DNA of 64,000 nt from Corbicula japonica (Eukaryota > Mollusca > Bivalvia > Venerida > Cyrenidae): positions 2,294,001-2,358,000 of the forward strand of contig JAZAYU010000062.1 in NCBI GenBank assembly GCA_038501625.1. Reading direction: 5' to 3'. Shown here piece by piece: positions 47,568 to 60,636 of this stretch; positions within the stretch are counted from its first letter, which is position 1; every line of letters begins with the position of its first letter. The translations under genes and the position numbers were made by a program. The notes below the pieces were generated by a model. It made no database searches, was not told the origin of the DNA, and was given only the letters and a program-made list of their open reading frames with translations.

Positions 47568-48487
47568 GTGTTCAAACTATCTACTACTTCAATTGAACAT
47601 GGTATATACCATCAGTTTTGTGTCTTCAAAATCTTGAAGCGTGTAGCTTGTGCAAATTTTCGTTTTTGTTTGAAAGTTATTTAGAATTTTTACTTAAAAA
47701 TAATTTTAAAACTGATGCGCTTATCAGATTTCACGTTCATCCCAACAATTAGCAACCAGAACTGGAAATTATGAAAATATCCTGTTCTCGCTGATTTGAT
47801 TTCAGTAATGCTCTGGTCTCGGTAAGATCACTGAGTACCCCGCATTTTTGCATTGCAAGGCTTTTAGCTTCTTATGTTTTATATGTTTGTGTACGTTAGC
47901 ATGCAACATTGTCGAGCTGAAGGGTGGGTTGAAGTTATTTCACAAAGACAACTTGTGCATGTTTGTTCATACGAGAACCTCAGTAAGTTAGGTTTAATAT
48001 AAAAATATATCAGTTAGATTATGTCTACAGATTTGATTCTAAAACTTTCAAAAACAAAATGTAACAACTTATACCATTCATATGTCATTTGATAACTTGA
48101 CCGTCACGTGACAGACGCGTTATCATTTTAAATGCGATTTATCAGCTAAGAAATTTATAAATTTAACATCGCTATGTTTCCTTGATAAGTAATTATCATT
48201 GGAAAAATATTTAATTAGCCTGTATATGCCATAAGATCATTTTTGTTTATATGAACACACTGTATCATTTAATCATTTAGCCAAGACTTCTTGTTTTCCT
48301 ATTAACATGTTTTATCTAAGCACCAATGAAGACATCAGCTGTCGATTGTTGACAACAGGACACTATCCTTCGGAAGGGAATATTAACCATGTATCATCAA
48401 ACTCTATATCTGGTATCTTAGTTTGTTACTCGCTGGTCTGTCATTAATAACAGAATTGATTACTGAAAGCCTTATCATTATAATGAC

Positions 48488-48541
48488 ATGTCAACTCCTC
48501 GAAAAGCTGTAAAAGGCGAATTGATAGAGCAAGTTATCAAA
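48488..48541 (+). other. Possible short first coding exon (duplicated)
   Basis: ATG opens MSTPRKAVKGELIEQVIK and is followed directly by a consensus donor AAA|GTAAGT. The same bases recur in unit 2 (about 52648-52701). The length, splice donor and conservation in both copies would fit a first exon, but the two units are too similar for conservation to mean much and no following exon was found. Function unknown. Confidence 0.2.
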
Positions 48542-49110
48542 GTAAGTATATAAGCAAGACGTATGTCTTTGCAAAAATGATGTAGTGAAACATTATAGAT
48601 TATACCCGGAATATGTGTTTAAGTTTTTTGACCAAACTATTTAATGATAGTTAACACATTTATTTGTATGCTAATACTTCGCAGCAAATATGTATTTCGA
48701 TAACAAGATACATTCCGTTTAACAAGTGGAAGAGTAAAGCTGACCCATAAGGCACCTGATTTGCAAGTTTGCAACCTTGATTTTTGCAGGTATCACGCTA
48801 TTTCATTACATCATTATGATAAAGCTGTTGGCTAACAGAAACGTTTTTATGCCTGGTCTTTTTCGTTTACTGTTTGTGACATCTTATTTGAATTTGACAT
48901 ACTTTTAACAAACTTCTCTCTTCTTTTTCGCTGCGTGGCGAGGCTGTTTTGTGAGTGTGGCGATTCCTGATATGCATAGTTTACTTTAAAAAAAGTGATC
49001 AGATACTTTACATTGCCACATTTGTGGAAGTAGAAAAGTAATTCACCAAGACAACCAATTTTCATCGTGTTTTCAAATTATTTGTGAAAACTATTTTGTT
49101 GTAACAAAAC

Positions 49111-49137
49111 TACGGAAGAGTATACTGACCCCCCTTA
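49111..49137. repeat. Unit-1 copy of the 27-bp terminal repeat
   Basis: This is identical to the left terminal inverted repeat at 53271-53297, including the preceding CAAAAC. It stands 260 bp before the hairpin array at 49371, just as the other stands 260 bp before the hairpin copy at 53531. Confidence 0.85.
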
Positions 49138-49370
49138 AATCTTTTATAAGGGTTAATTTGTAAGGAATATACATAATATCACTATATATTTGTATATTTT
49201 TTTTTAAACTTATACATATATTTTATATTTATCTCCTAGTTTTTATTGCTGTAATAAAAGTTATCTGACCAGAAGTCCTGTGTTTATTTTAACTGAAATA
49301 CAATTTCCTTCCTAAAAATCGAAAAAATATTCTGCGAAATATATATGTTATTGTAACAAACAAATTGCTT

Positions 49371-50390
49371 TATTACATGAACTATAAATAGACGCAACGC
49401 GATTGGTCACACCCCCAAAATAACCGAGTCAATAAATCTAGATATTGACCCGCTTTCGCTGATATTGACCTGTCTATAAATAGAATCCGAAAGTTTCCAT
49501 CTTTTATATTATTTATAGTTCATGTAATAAACCATTCTATATATATAACTATTTATAGTTCATGTAATAAAACAGTTATTTACTTATTAGCTGGGAAATA
49601 TGCTGTTGATATTGACCGCAAAAAACGTTATTGACCTCGGCTATCGCCTCGGTCAATAACGATTTTTTAGGTCAATATCACAGCATATTTCCAAGCTAAT
49701 AAGTAAATAATTGTATATTATTACATGAACTATAAATAGACGCAACGCGATTGGTCACACCCCCAAAATAACCGAGTCAATAAATCTAGATATTGACCCG
49801 CTTTCGCTGATATTGACCTGTCTATAAATAGAATGCGAAAGTTTCCATCTTTTATATTATTTATAGTTCATATAACTATTTATAGTTCATGTAATAAAAC
49901 AGTTATTTACTTATTAGCTGGGAAATATGCTGTTGATATTGACCGCAAAAATCGTTATTGACCTCGGCTATCGCCTCGGTCAATAACGATTTTTTAGGTC
50001 AATATCACAGCATATTTCCCAGCTAATAAGTAAATAATTGTATATTATTACATGAACTATAAATAGACGCAACGCGATTGGTCACACCCCCAAAATAACC
50101 GAGTCAATAAATCTAGATATTGACCCGCTTTCGCTGATATTGACCTGTCCATAAATAGAATACGAAAGTTTCCATCTTTTATATTATTTATAGTTCATGT
50201 AATAAACTATTTTATATATATAACTATTTATAGTTCATGTAATAAAACAGTTATTTACTTATTAGCTGGGAAATATGCTGTTGATATTGACCGCAAAAAT
50301 CGTTATTGACCTCGGCTATCGCCTCGGTCAATGACGATTTTTTAGGTCAATATCACAGCATATTTCCAAGCTAATAAGTAAATAATTGTA
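49371..50390. repeat. Double-hairpin repeat array, second set of three copies
   Basis: Copies at 49371-49716, 49717-50043 and 50044-50390 match the first array copy for copy at an offset of about 4390 bp, including the 17-bp deletion in the middle copy. Confidence 0.9.
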
Positions 50391-53300
50391 TAATATGATA
50401 GCTTGATCGGTTACCGCAATATAACGGTAAATGCAAAAAGATTGCCACTGCAGGAGGTTTGAAACCAGATTCGTGGGTGCATCAACCTTACATCTGCTCC
50501 AACAGGTTCTTATGTGAACAAACAAGCACAAAATGTCTTGGTAAATAACTTCTAAATTACCAACTCGATAATGTTGCATGAAAAAGCACACACATTTGTT
50601 ATAAATACGACGCGAATGACATTGTCAAGTAAAACAGGTGAATATGACCATACAGAGGCCAGAGCTCCTGGAAACACATTAGCAAGACCACGATGGCAGG
50701 CATAAAAGAAGGTTCAAAATCTTTTGATCTAAAATTTGTATGGGTATTATTTAAAATCCCCGTAACACCCACGCCCCTGTCGTCATGCGACATTCCCAAA
50801 CGAAGAGGATTTCACCACAATCGTCAATTTGTTTTGTAAGCTGTTCACTTATTGTCAAAATATTTGATGTTGTTTTTCGAATTCAACATAATCGAATTTT
50901 TATGCCATACCAATATTTTTAAAGTATTATATTGAGCGTGTTCATTCATGTAATTTAAGCTGTGCTTTACTTTTCATAGGAAAAACAACATTGCGAAACC
51001 TCAAGTGAATAAAATGGAGGTGATCTTTCAGTTTAAAAGTGCTTATAATTGCATATATCAGGTTTCCCATGCATGCTAGAATTGTTGCAATGTATTTAAT
51101 AGAAGCTGACTGAAAACTGATAATCGTCTCTCCCAATAGCAGATCTGTTTGAATAACATAACTGAGAAACTCTTTTATCAAGAATCTCAAATATTGTGCG
51201 GAAATTATGTTCTTTTGTGAGAGGTTGCCTCATCTATACCACAGACTTTAATCAATGTGACAGAAATTTGTGCGTTGTTGTGTTTTTAAAGATTATTACC
51301 AGAAAGTTTCCCATTCAAAAATATTTTAAATCGATTTCCTTAGATTATTTTTACCGGTGTACTATTTAACTTATTTTACTTTTTGTCACCAAAACTACTG
51401 GTTTAGAATACTATTAACAAACGATTTGTAATATTACCCATTAAATATTCGAAAATTATGCATGAACATAATGTAGGAATAAAAATAACGGCAACATGAT
51501 CATTAGAAGTTGGGGCATATGTTTGTGTGCTTTTGCATGTATGCAACATTGCCAAGTCGATGGATTTGTTGGATCTAATTCACAAAGACAACTTGCACTT
51601 GTTTGTTCAAATCAGAATCTGTTGGGGGCTACTGTGATGTTGCTGCACCCTAGAACCTGGTTTAGCCCTTAACAAGCGTAAAATTGTTTTGCCACTTACC
51701 GTTCCAATGCAGTACAATAGAAATTGAGTGTTCAAACTATCTACTACTTCAATTGAACATGGTATATACCATCAGTTTTGTGTCTTCAAAATCTTGAAGC
51801 GTGTAGCTTGTGCAAATTTTCGTTTTTGTTTGAAAGTTATTTAGAATTTTTACTTAAAAATAATTTTAAAACTGATGCGCTTATCAGATTTCACGTTCAT
51901 CCCAACAATTAGCAACCAGAACTGGAAATTATGAAAATATCCTGTTCTTGCTGATTTGATTTCAGTAATGCTCTGGTCTCGGTAAGATCATTGAGTACCC
52001 CGCATTTTTGCATTGCAAGGCTTTTAGCTTCTTATGTTTTATATGTTTGTGTACGTTAGCATGCAACATTGTCGAGCTGAAGGGTGGGTTGAAGTTATTT
52101 CACAAAGACAACTTGTGCATGTTTGTTCATACGAGAACCTCAGTAAGTTAGGTTTAATATAAAAATATATCAGTTAGATTATGTCTACAGATTTGATTCT
52201 AAAACTTTCAAAAACAAAATGTAACAACTTATACCATTCATATGTCATTTGATAACTTGACCGTCACGTGACAGACGCGTTATCATTTTAAATGCGATTT
52301 ATTAGCTAAGAAATTTATAAATTTAACATCGCTATGTTTCCTTGATAAGTAATTATCATTGGAAAAATATTTAATTAGCCTGTATATGCCATAAGATCAT
52401 TTTTGTTTATATGAACACACTGTATCATTTAATCATTTAGCCAAGACTTCTTGTTTTCCTACTAACATGTTTTATCTAAGCACCAATGAAGACATCAGCT
52501 GTCGATTGTTGACAACAGGACACTATCCTTCGGAAGGGAATATTAACCATGTATCATCAAACTCTATATCTGGTATCTTAGTTTGTTACTCGCTGGTCTG
52601 TCATTAATAACAGAATTGATTACTGAAAGCCTTATCATTATAATGACATGTCAACTCCTCGAAAAGCTGTAAAAGGCGAATTGATAGAGCAAGTTATCAA
52701 AGTAAGTAAATAAGCAAGATGTATGTCTTTGCAAAAATGATGTAGTGAAACATTATAGATTATACCCGGAATATGTGTTTAAGTTTTTTGACCAAACTAT
52801 TTAATGATAGTTAACACATTTATTTGTATGCTAATACTTCGCAGCAAATATGTATTTCGATAACAAGATACATTCCGTTTAACAAGTGGAAGAGTAAAGC
52901 TGACCCATAAAGCACCTGATTTGCAAGTTTGCAACCTTGATTTTTGCAGGTATCACGCTATTTCATTACATCATTATGATAAAGCTGTTGGCTAACAGAA
53001 ACGTTTTTATGCCTGGTCTTTTTCGTTTACTGTTTGTGACATCTTATTTGAATTTGACATACTTTTAACAAACTTCTCTCTTCTTTATCGCTGCGTGGCG
53101 AGGCTGTTTTGTGAGTGTGGCGATTCCTGATATGCATAGTTTACTTTAAAAAAAGTGATCAGATACTTTACATTGCCACATTTGTGGAAGTAGAAAAGTA
53201 ATTCACCAAGACAACCAATTTTCATCGTGTTGTCAAATTATTTGTGAAAACTATTTTGTTGTAACAAAACTACGGAAGAGTATACTGACCCCCCTTAAAT

Positions 53301-53530
53301 CTTTTATAAGGGTTAATTTGTAAGGAATATACATAATATCACTATATATTTGTATATTTTTTATTAAACTTATACATATATTTTATATTTATCTCCTAGT
53401 TTTTATTGCTGTAATAAAAGTTATCTGACCAGAAGTCCTGTGTTTATTTTAACTGAAATACAATTTCCTTCCTAAAAATCGAAATAATATTCTGTGAAAT
53501 ATATATGTTATTGTAACAAACAAATTGCTT

Positions 53531-53878
53531 TATTACATGAACTATAAATAGACGCAACGCGATTGGTCACACCCCCAAAATAACCGAGTCAATAAATCTA
53601 GATATTGACCCGCTTTCGCTGATATTGACCTGTCTATAAATAGAATCCGAAAGTTTCCATCTTTTATATTATTTATAGTTCATGTAATAAACCATTCTAT
53701 ATATATAACTATTTATAGTTCATGTAATAAAACAGTTATTTACTTATTAGCTGGGAAATATGCTGTTGATATTGACCGCAAAAATCGTTATTGACCTCGG
53801 CTATCGCCTCGGTCAATAACGATTTTTTAGGTCAATATCACAGCATATTTCCCAGCTAATAAGGAAATAATTGTATAA
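53531..53878. repeat. Double-hairpin repeat, solitary seventh copy
   Basis: It shares the AATAAACCATTCTATATATA variant with the first copy of the second array (49371), which fixes the unit boundary of the tandem duplication. It lies inside the CAAAAC-flanked element. Confidence 0.88.
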
Positions 53879-53990
53879 TATCATAAATATAATATAACTA
53901 AAATTGGAACACGACTTATATGATAACTATAATATATAATTTGAGAGAAATATAAAATTACATATTCCTCCTCATGTATCAACTTACTAC

Positions 53991-55216
53991 GGTGTTCCTA
54001 AGGCGCCATCGTTGTTTCGCCATTTCGACCTCTTGAGCGACACAACGAAGACGCGAAAACACGATGCGAAATCGCGAAACAACAATGCGAGATCGTAAAA
54101 CGATGATGCAAAAAGTATCGTGCAAAAACAACAACAACAAAAACAACGAAGCGAAGTCGCAAAAATACGAAGCGAGGACGCAAAAATTAATATCGCGCTT
54201 TAGCGTCGTACTTTCACGAGCTCGCATCGTTGTTTCGCGTTCTCGAATCTTGTTTTCGAGTTTTCGTGGTCTCAGCCTCGGGATGGCGAGACCACGTAAA
54301 CGCGAAAACACGATGCGAATTCGCGAAAGTACGATACGAGGTATTATGTTATTTCGCGCCCTCGCAATGTGCATTCGCAATCTCGTATCGTTGTTTTTCG
54401 ATCTCTCATCGTGTTTTCGCAGTTTTGTGATCTCGCTTTTTAATCAGCTAAGACAAACATGACAAATAGAATTAAGTTAGGGATGTACACTAGATATAAA
54501 CAAAAGCTGTGTGGTTTAAATAGCTAAGAAATGTAAATATCTTTCTTAAAACAAAACATATTGAAAATTTCTGTATCACCATTATCCAAACCATCAAATA
54601 TAAGAAAATACATCGTTCTTTTGAAAGAATGCAAATTTACAGGTTAGACACAAGTCAATTAGTCAACAGGCAGGGTAAAAACCATCAATTTGAAATTTAA
54701 GGCAGAAGCAAACTGCCATGTTGGCATGGTCTGTGTGTCTAAATGAACTCGATCAGAAGACCATGCCTTATAGTGCCTGAAGAGTAAAAAATCAAAGAGA
54801 ATCCCAAGAATTCCTATGGATCAAACATGGAAAAGCAATAAGTTTTCGGTTCGCTGACCTTCAGGAGAGCGAGACCACAAAAGTACGTTGCAAGATCGCG
54901 AAACAACGGAGCGATATCGCGGACGTACAATGCAAGGGCGCGATTTTGATATCTTATTTAGGCGATCTCTCGTCGTGCTTTCATGTTTTCAAGGTCTCGC
55001 TGTCCTCAGCAAAAACGATGGCGAGAACACAAAAACAACTATGCGAGGTCGCGAAAGTAGCATGCGAGTACCTACCAGCATCGTACTTTCGTTACCTCTT
55101 ATCGTTTTTTGCGATCTCGCATCGTGGTTTCGCGAACTCGAATCGTGTTGTCGCGTTTTTATGGTCCCGCCCAAGAGGTCGACAGGGCGAAACAATTATG
55201 GCCCCAACGGAACACC
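53991..55216. mobile_element. Foldback element rich in TCGCGAAACAACGATGCGAG words
   Basis: GGTGTTCC..GGCGCCAT..TTGTTTCGCC at the left is mirrored by GGGCGAAACAATTATGGC..GGAACACC at the right, with TA next to each end as in Tc1/mariner insertions. The two terminal blocks (53991-54445 and 54862-55216) are packed with direct and inverted variants of a CGCGAAACNACGATGCGAG word, so each block can fold on itself and on the other. The central 420 bp is unique. Frames of up to 133 codons across the blocks are arginine-rich by-products. Confidence 0.75.
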
Positions 55217-56045
55217 CTAACTTTTTATGGCAGATGACAGAATACAATTATATATTATTAATATATATGTTTACCAATTTTGATATGCTGTAAATTAGAC
55301 AGAATAATTTTATTGATTTTGCCAGTTATTTAATACAAATATATCTTGACATAAAACAAAAAAACCTCATTTTTCAAAATATTTTAAATTATAATAAAAT
55401 CACAGATACGTTTTGCGTATAATATAACTTTCTTGATTTTAATCATTTTTGTAGTATATAACTCCATTATTTTCTCATATCTATACAAAAGATATAAGGG
55501 GGGTCAGTATACTCTTCCGTACAAAACGCCTCACGTTCTATACATAAGATATATATTGATACGCTTGACGAGCATAAATATCATTTATTTCAATATATGT
55601 CGTTCTTCTCGAGTCCTACGGTACAAAACATCACAGATGTTTTAAAGCCACGTGTAACATACGGTGTTGACAGTTATCTACCAGATTCATTTAAATTTAT
55701 TGCATTTGGCTCTGACTAACAATTTGATTTTCCATGTGTCGCGTTTTCATCCGAATTAATTTTGTTGTAAGGGGTACCAACAGTTTTTACCTTTAAATTA
55801 ATTTTGCACTTTTTCATGATTTGTTTGGTAAAATATACCAACCCTTATTCTGCTGATATCATAAAGATGATCTAAAGTCATCGTGCAATTAAATAACATG
55901 ACTTTGACTAATGAACATTTTTGTGTTAGAAAGATATTCATTACCTTCTATACTTGAAGATTTCACTATAGCTTAAACATACTTATATTCAACTTAGCTT
56001 GTCCAGCTTTCGTTTCCGCATATTAATTATTAAATAATCCAAAAA

Positions 56046-59000
56046 TCACACCCGTCAACCGGCAGAGCCAGGAGCGGACGGCACATCCAGGCGCAGACAC
56101 GGTAAGTTTTTTCATACTTGACAGTGGTGTAAGAAATTATCATTTTTGCAAGTGCTGATTAACTCTTATAAAGAAATATCGGCTGATTTTAAAAGCCAAA
56201 TGAATTCTGCACATATCCGTTGATTTCCGAAGTGGTAGAATAATAATTTTATCGCGATTTAAATACGGACATTTTTGATGAAATCTTGGAGTTCTACGTT
56301 TTATAGCAAAATGCTCCATAGATCTGAAAATCTGCATAAATCTTTAAACACTATTGGAAAATTTAATCATTCCCCTGGCAATATGTGAAATATTAGCACA
56401 AACAGACTTTTAACAAATTCGTGAGGGCTTAGTGAATAGAGCTGGGGTATAGAAATGGGCAGGTCCATGGGGCAGAAAGCGACTTTATTGACGGGGACCA
56501 GGAGCAGATATAATGTCGTTTGATGTCTTGTTTATACACTATTTTTCGTCCTCAAAAATGAAAGTTTGTTGACAGTGATAGTATTGTCCGTCGGTACGTC
56601 TGTTCATGTAATAAATTATACAGAAATAATTTCTAAAGGAGTTTTGCAAACTTTTGATGCATGAACTCTCATTAGTTAACGGAATTATCATTTTAGCCCT
56701 ATGTTAATATTCTTACTTCTGTCAACTTTTTGTTGTAAATGCGAAACAATATACGAAAAACGACCATGCCTTGTGTACAGTGTCTAGCACAGTTATGTAC
56801 GGAGTGTAAATGAAAAATTGCGAGTGTACGGTGTAAAGTAGGTAACGAATTCGATTTTCTGCCAAAATAAACTTGAATACCTGGAACGAGAACACAGTTT
56901 TAAGCCCTATTGCTACCCACAATAAGGAAAAACTTATACAGTAAAAGATTCCTCTTTGAGAGGATGAATACTGTTTGAAATTTGAATGAAGAATACTGAT
57001 TAAATGGCTTTTTGTAACAGAATAGGTCTGCAGCAGTAAGTAAATGTCAATTTTGAGTGAATTTTAATGATAGATTGTTGTTAATCAGCCTTTGAATGGG
57101 GGTTATTTTGGCCTGTTTACTGCCGAGATTGTTTACCTGTCAAACCAGCCGTGACACTTTTAAAGTTGTTGCGCAAGGAAGCCGGTCAAGGTAACATTTC
57201 TTGCGGCTAGAATATGTCGCATTGGATAATATTACAAAATTCAGGTGAGATTTTTCAATTCGGAACATGAATGAAAATGTTCTGTTCACAAATGCTTATA
57301 TGAAACATGTAGGGAAAACCTGTATTCCTAGGCCACCTGAGCATACAAATACACTGATTAAGGAATTGCGTTAGTGTCGAGAGTAGGGAGCGCGAAGCTG
57401 GGTTTTACTATTGGTATTTGTATTGCAAGACCAAACGTAAAATAAAACATTTTTAGTATTTTCGAAGAAAATGTGTTAAATTGAACCATACACATTATAC
57501 GTAACATAAATAGTAATGGTGGAACGCCGTTTCCGTCCCTCTTTACCACTTTTGACACGTGACCATAACTTTAAAGAAAAATGTTAAACTCAGAAGACCT
57601 TAATTTATTCCAAAATTTCTAGAACGTTACAGCAGAACTCCAAAATTTGTATCACTATCAAACAATATTTAGTCATGTTCGAGTTATGCATTGTGAAATG
57701 AACTAAGATAGGTTTAGGAGTTTTTCTTTTTATCTGATCTGTGGACTTCATTTAAAAACAAACGTATGTAAATTATCTTTGGTAAAATAGGGAGGGACTA
57801 TATTACTATTAAAACTTGCGCATATCTAAATTAACGAGATTTTTACGGTTTTTTTAGATACGATAAACTAATATAAAATATTTAACAATAAAAAGACGTG
57901 ACGGCGGAAGAAAGTCTATATTTTATAATTTCCTACTTATTTTGAGAGAACAAATGCGTTTTTGGGTTCATGCTAAAAGGAAAACATCAACTAATTCGCA
58001 AATGTCAAGAACAAGGCTACACTTCATCGCAAATTTAACCAAAACACAACGTGCAGAAAAAGGCAAACAGAGTTGAACCTCCCTTAGCAGCCATCTACAT
58101 TCAGCAACTACCTTTCTCAAACAGTCAGTTTGAATATGTCCTAAACTGACATTTTGTTCTATTTTTTTACCTTTCTTTAAAAGCCACATATTTTAAGCAG
58201 CCACTTTTTGTCACTTCCTAAGGTTGCTGCTTAATAGATGTTCAACTATACTGCTTTACAACCAGACATAGTTAGCCTAACAATTTTGTTAAGTTTAAAG
58301 AAATCGATAAAGTAATGACGGAGAAATAAGTTTAAACGTTATCAGGGATGAACATGACGTCAGTCATTCAACTTTCGTTTTGGGTGTTTTGAGGTGCTAT
58401 TTTCTGTGAACGATCAACAACAGTGTGACGAATGATTAACCAACGATAATTCCATTAACTAATGAGAGTTCATGCATTACAAGCTTACAGATCTCCTTTA
58501 AAATGATTTCTGTATTATTTATGACATGAACAGACATACCGACGGACAATACTATCACTGTATGTCAACAAACTTCTATTATTGAGGACGAAAAATAGTG
58601 TCAAAACAATACATCAAACGATTTTTCGTACTCGATTATATCTGCTTCTGGTCACCGCCAATAAATTCGCTTTCTGCTCCATGGACCTGCCCATTTCTAT
58701 ACCCCAGCTCTATTCACTAAGCTCTCGCGAATTTGTTAAAAGTCTGTTTGTGCTAATATTTCACATATTGCCAGGGGAATGATTAAATTTTCCAAGAATG
58801 TTTACAGATTTATGCAGATTTTCAGAACTATGGAGCTTTTTGCTATAAAACGCATAACTTCATTATTTCATCAAAAACTTCCGTGTTTAAATCGCGATAA
58901 AATGTTTATTATCCCTTCTACCATTTCAGAAATCAACGGATATGTGCAGAATTCATTTGGCTTTTAAAATCAGCCGATATTTCTTTCCAAGAGTAAATCT

Positions 59001-59110
59001 ACACTTCCGAAAATGATAATTTCTTACATCGCTGTCAAGTATGAAAAAACTTACCGTGTCTGCTCCTGGATGCGCCGTCCGCTCCTGGCTCAGTCGGTTG
59101 ACGGGTGTGA
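56046..59110. mobile_element. 3.06-kb element with long (about 650-bp) terminal inverted repeats
   Basis: TCACACCCGTCAACCG opens the left arm and its complement closes the right. The matching continues, with modest divergence, over about 650 bp (56046-56700 against 58440-59110), passing through GCGGACGGC.CATCCAGG, CACGGTAAGTTTTTTCATAC, TGCACATATCCGTTGATTTC and ACCCCAGCTCTATTCACTAA words (left in one sense, right in the other). The interior of about 1.75 kb has no recognisable transposase. No clear target duplication is visible. Long TIRs of this kind are typical of MULE-type or foldback elements. Confidence 0.8.
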
Positions 59111-59337
59111 AAATGTTTTATACTAACTTGACGTCTGGATTTTAAGATACACAATTTTTCAATCGATTTATCTTACATGTACAAATAATGCTTTATAGGC
59201 AATCGTGCATGTGTTCCTAATTACTTAACGTTTATTAAAAATAATACAAGAATACGTAATCTAAATTAATGGTTTCTAGTAATATCAATTAAATTGATTT
59301 GGATAGTTTTCCTCAGGGTCATTTTGCTTTTAATATA

Positions 59338-59394
59338 ATTCAGGATAGCCAAACTTGCTTTTCAGCAAATAGCCAAACTTACTTATCAGCAAAA
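59338..59394. repeat. Short tandem duplication
   Basis: ATAGCCAAACTTGCTTTTCA and ATAGCCAAACTTACTTATCA stand side by side with a shared GCAAA tail. It is of no known role. Confidence 0.6.
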
Positions 59395-60433
59395 AACAAA
59401 TCTATGTTTTTGACGATAGTTTTGTTTTGTGTCCCCAGTTATATTTCATCGCTATACGTAGAGAAAAAAATCGGATTTTGTAACTACCTGATTAGGGTTC
59501 TATATATCCTTTCCACGACCATAACGTATTTAAACGTGACAAAATTTTGACTTCCCAAAACCCGACCCTGTTTTAAGGGAGGACACCCGAGAAACGTATT
59601 TAAACGTATAAAAAATCGCTTTTCAAAACCCGACCCTGTTTTTCCGTCGGAAACCCGTCGATTTTTTTTTCTTTTTATTAAAAAGTCCTTACTTTGGTGG
59701 CTATTTAGCAGAACACGGAATCATCGATCAGTATTTTTACACTATTAGTCCTTAGAACGCATCGCATGTTTTCTCTCAAATATTATTTAGTAAGAAATTA
59801 AATACATGTAACTTAGATAGTCTGATAAGAAAATTAGTGATTTTAAAATGTCAAATTTTAAGACAAAAAAATCTAATTACAGTGTTGCTGTTTCTTCATC
59901 TTTTATTGTCAAAATAAAAAAGTGGCTCCAAAACAGTTATCCATTATGTTAGAAAATACCTATATCTACCTAAAGTAATTACTTAAAAATGACATTTTTT
60001 GCAATGACATAAAAATTAATGACTGTTAATTAGGTGATTTGATTTACGGATTTTCTTTTACAGTCTTCCAGCGATAAACCGAATTTTTCGGTTTGGTTTC
60101 TCCCATTACGTAAAAGAGCGTTGAGATTCGGGATTTTAACGCACTATTTTTGATATGCATATTCCACCTTTTTTACAGAAGAAAGACCGTAACGTTAGAT
60201 TACGTGTTTTACAGTTCTTTAATCGGGTTTCTTTTTTGTAATTATTTTTATTCAAGTAAGCATTAAAATACAGTACATCGAAATCACATTTTAAGCATCT
60301 TCTAAGTACAAAGATAGTTAATAAAATTACAAGGAATTTTGGTTCCTATGTTATGTAACCATCACTAAATTTTTAAGCAAGATTTTAGAACAAATTCATT
60401 TACAATTTCCCTTCAAAATGTGTATCGGTTTAA

Positions 60434-60636
60434 CATGAGTTTTGCTAATGTTAACATCCATATTTGCTAGGTTTCAAACAGAGAATAGAAGATAGGCTTC
60501 AAAGAAATTTCAAAAACAATTTATGACATTTTATCATGAGTTTTGCATAGGTTAACATCAATATTTGATATGTTTCAAACAGAGAATAAAAGACGGGCTT
60601 CAAAGAAGTTTCAAAAACAATTTATGACATTTTAAC
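60434..60636. repeat. Two-copy tandem repeat, period 101 bp
   Basis: CATGAGTTTTGC.TAGGTTAAC is found at 60434 and again at 60535, each followed by GTTTCAAACAGAGAATA and AATTTATGACATTTTA. It lies between the LINE 3' region and the left inverted repeat. Confidence 0.85.

Larger units (their letters stand above)
44983..53878. repeat. Recent tandem duplication of a unit of about 4.4 kb
   Basis: Unit 1 (44983-49370, 4388 bp) and unit 2 (49371-53530, 4160 bp) are aligned throughout, each made of a three-copy hairpin array plus about 3.1-3.4 kb of spacer. A third partial unit is the single hairpin copy 53531-53878. Only scattered substitutions and small indels were noticed on reading. The length difference is explained by one block of about 230 bp near 47336-47567 that unit 2 lacks; in the block, family D sequence lies inverted next to another family D copy. 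The duplication is real but young, or an assembly artefact in a heterozygous genome. Confidence 0.9.
53271..55521. mobile_element. 2.25-kb element with perfect 27-bp TIRs and CAAAAC target duplication
   Basis: The left terminus (53271-53297, starting TACGGAAGAGTATACTGACC) is the exact reverse complement of 55495-55521. The hexamer CAAAAC precedes the left end (53265-53270) and follows the right end (55522-55527), as expected of a 6-bp target-site duplication. Inside are 260 bp of unique sequence, hairpin copy 7 and a second transposon (53991-55216). No transposase is encoded. Known 6-bp duplicators include IS3EU and Dada elements; assignment to either is conjecture. Confidence 0.75.

Noticed and set aside
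53979..54462. Long frames on both strands (132-133 codons)
   Set aside because: Arginine-rich frames produced by tiled CGCGAAAC words on both strands; typical low-complexity by-products.
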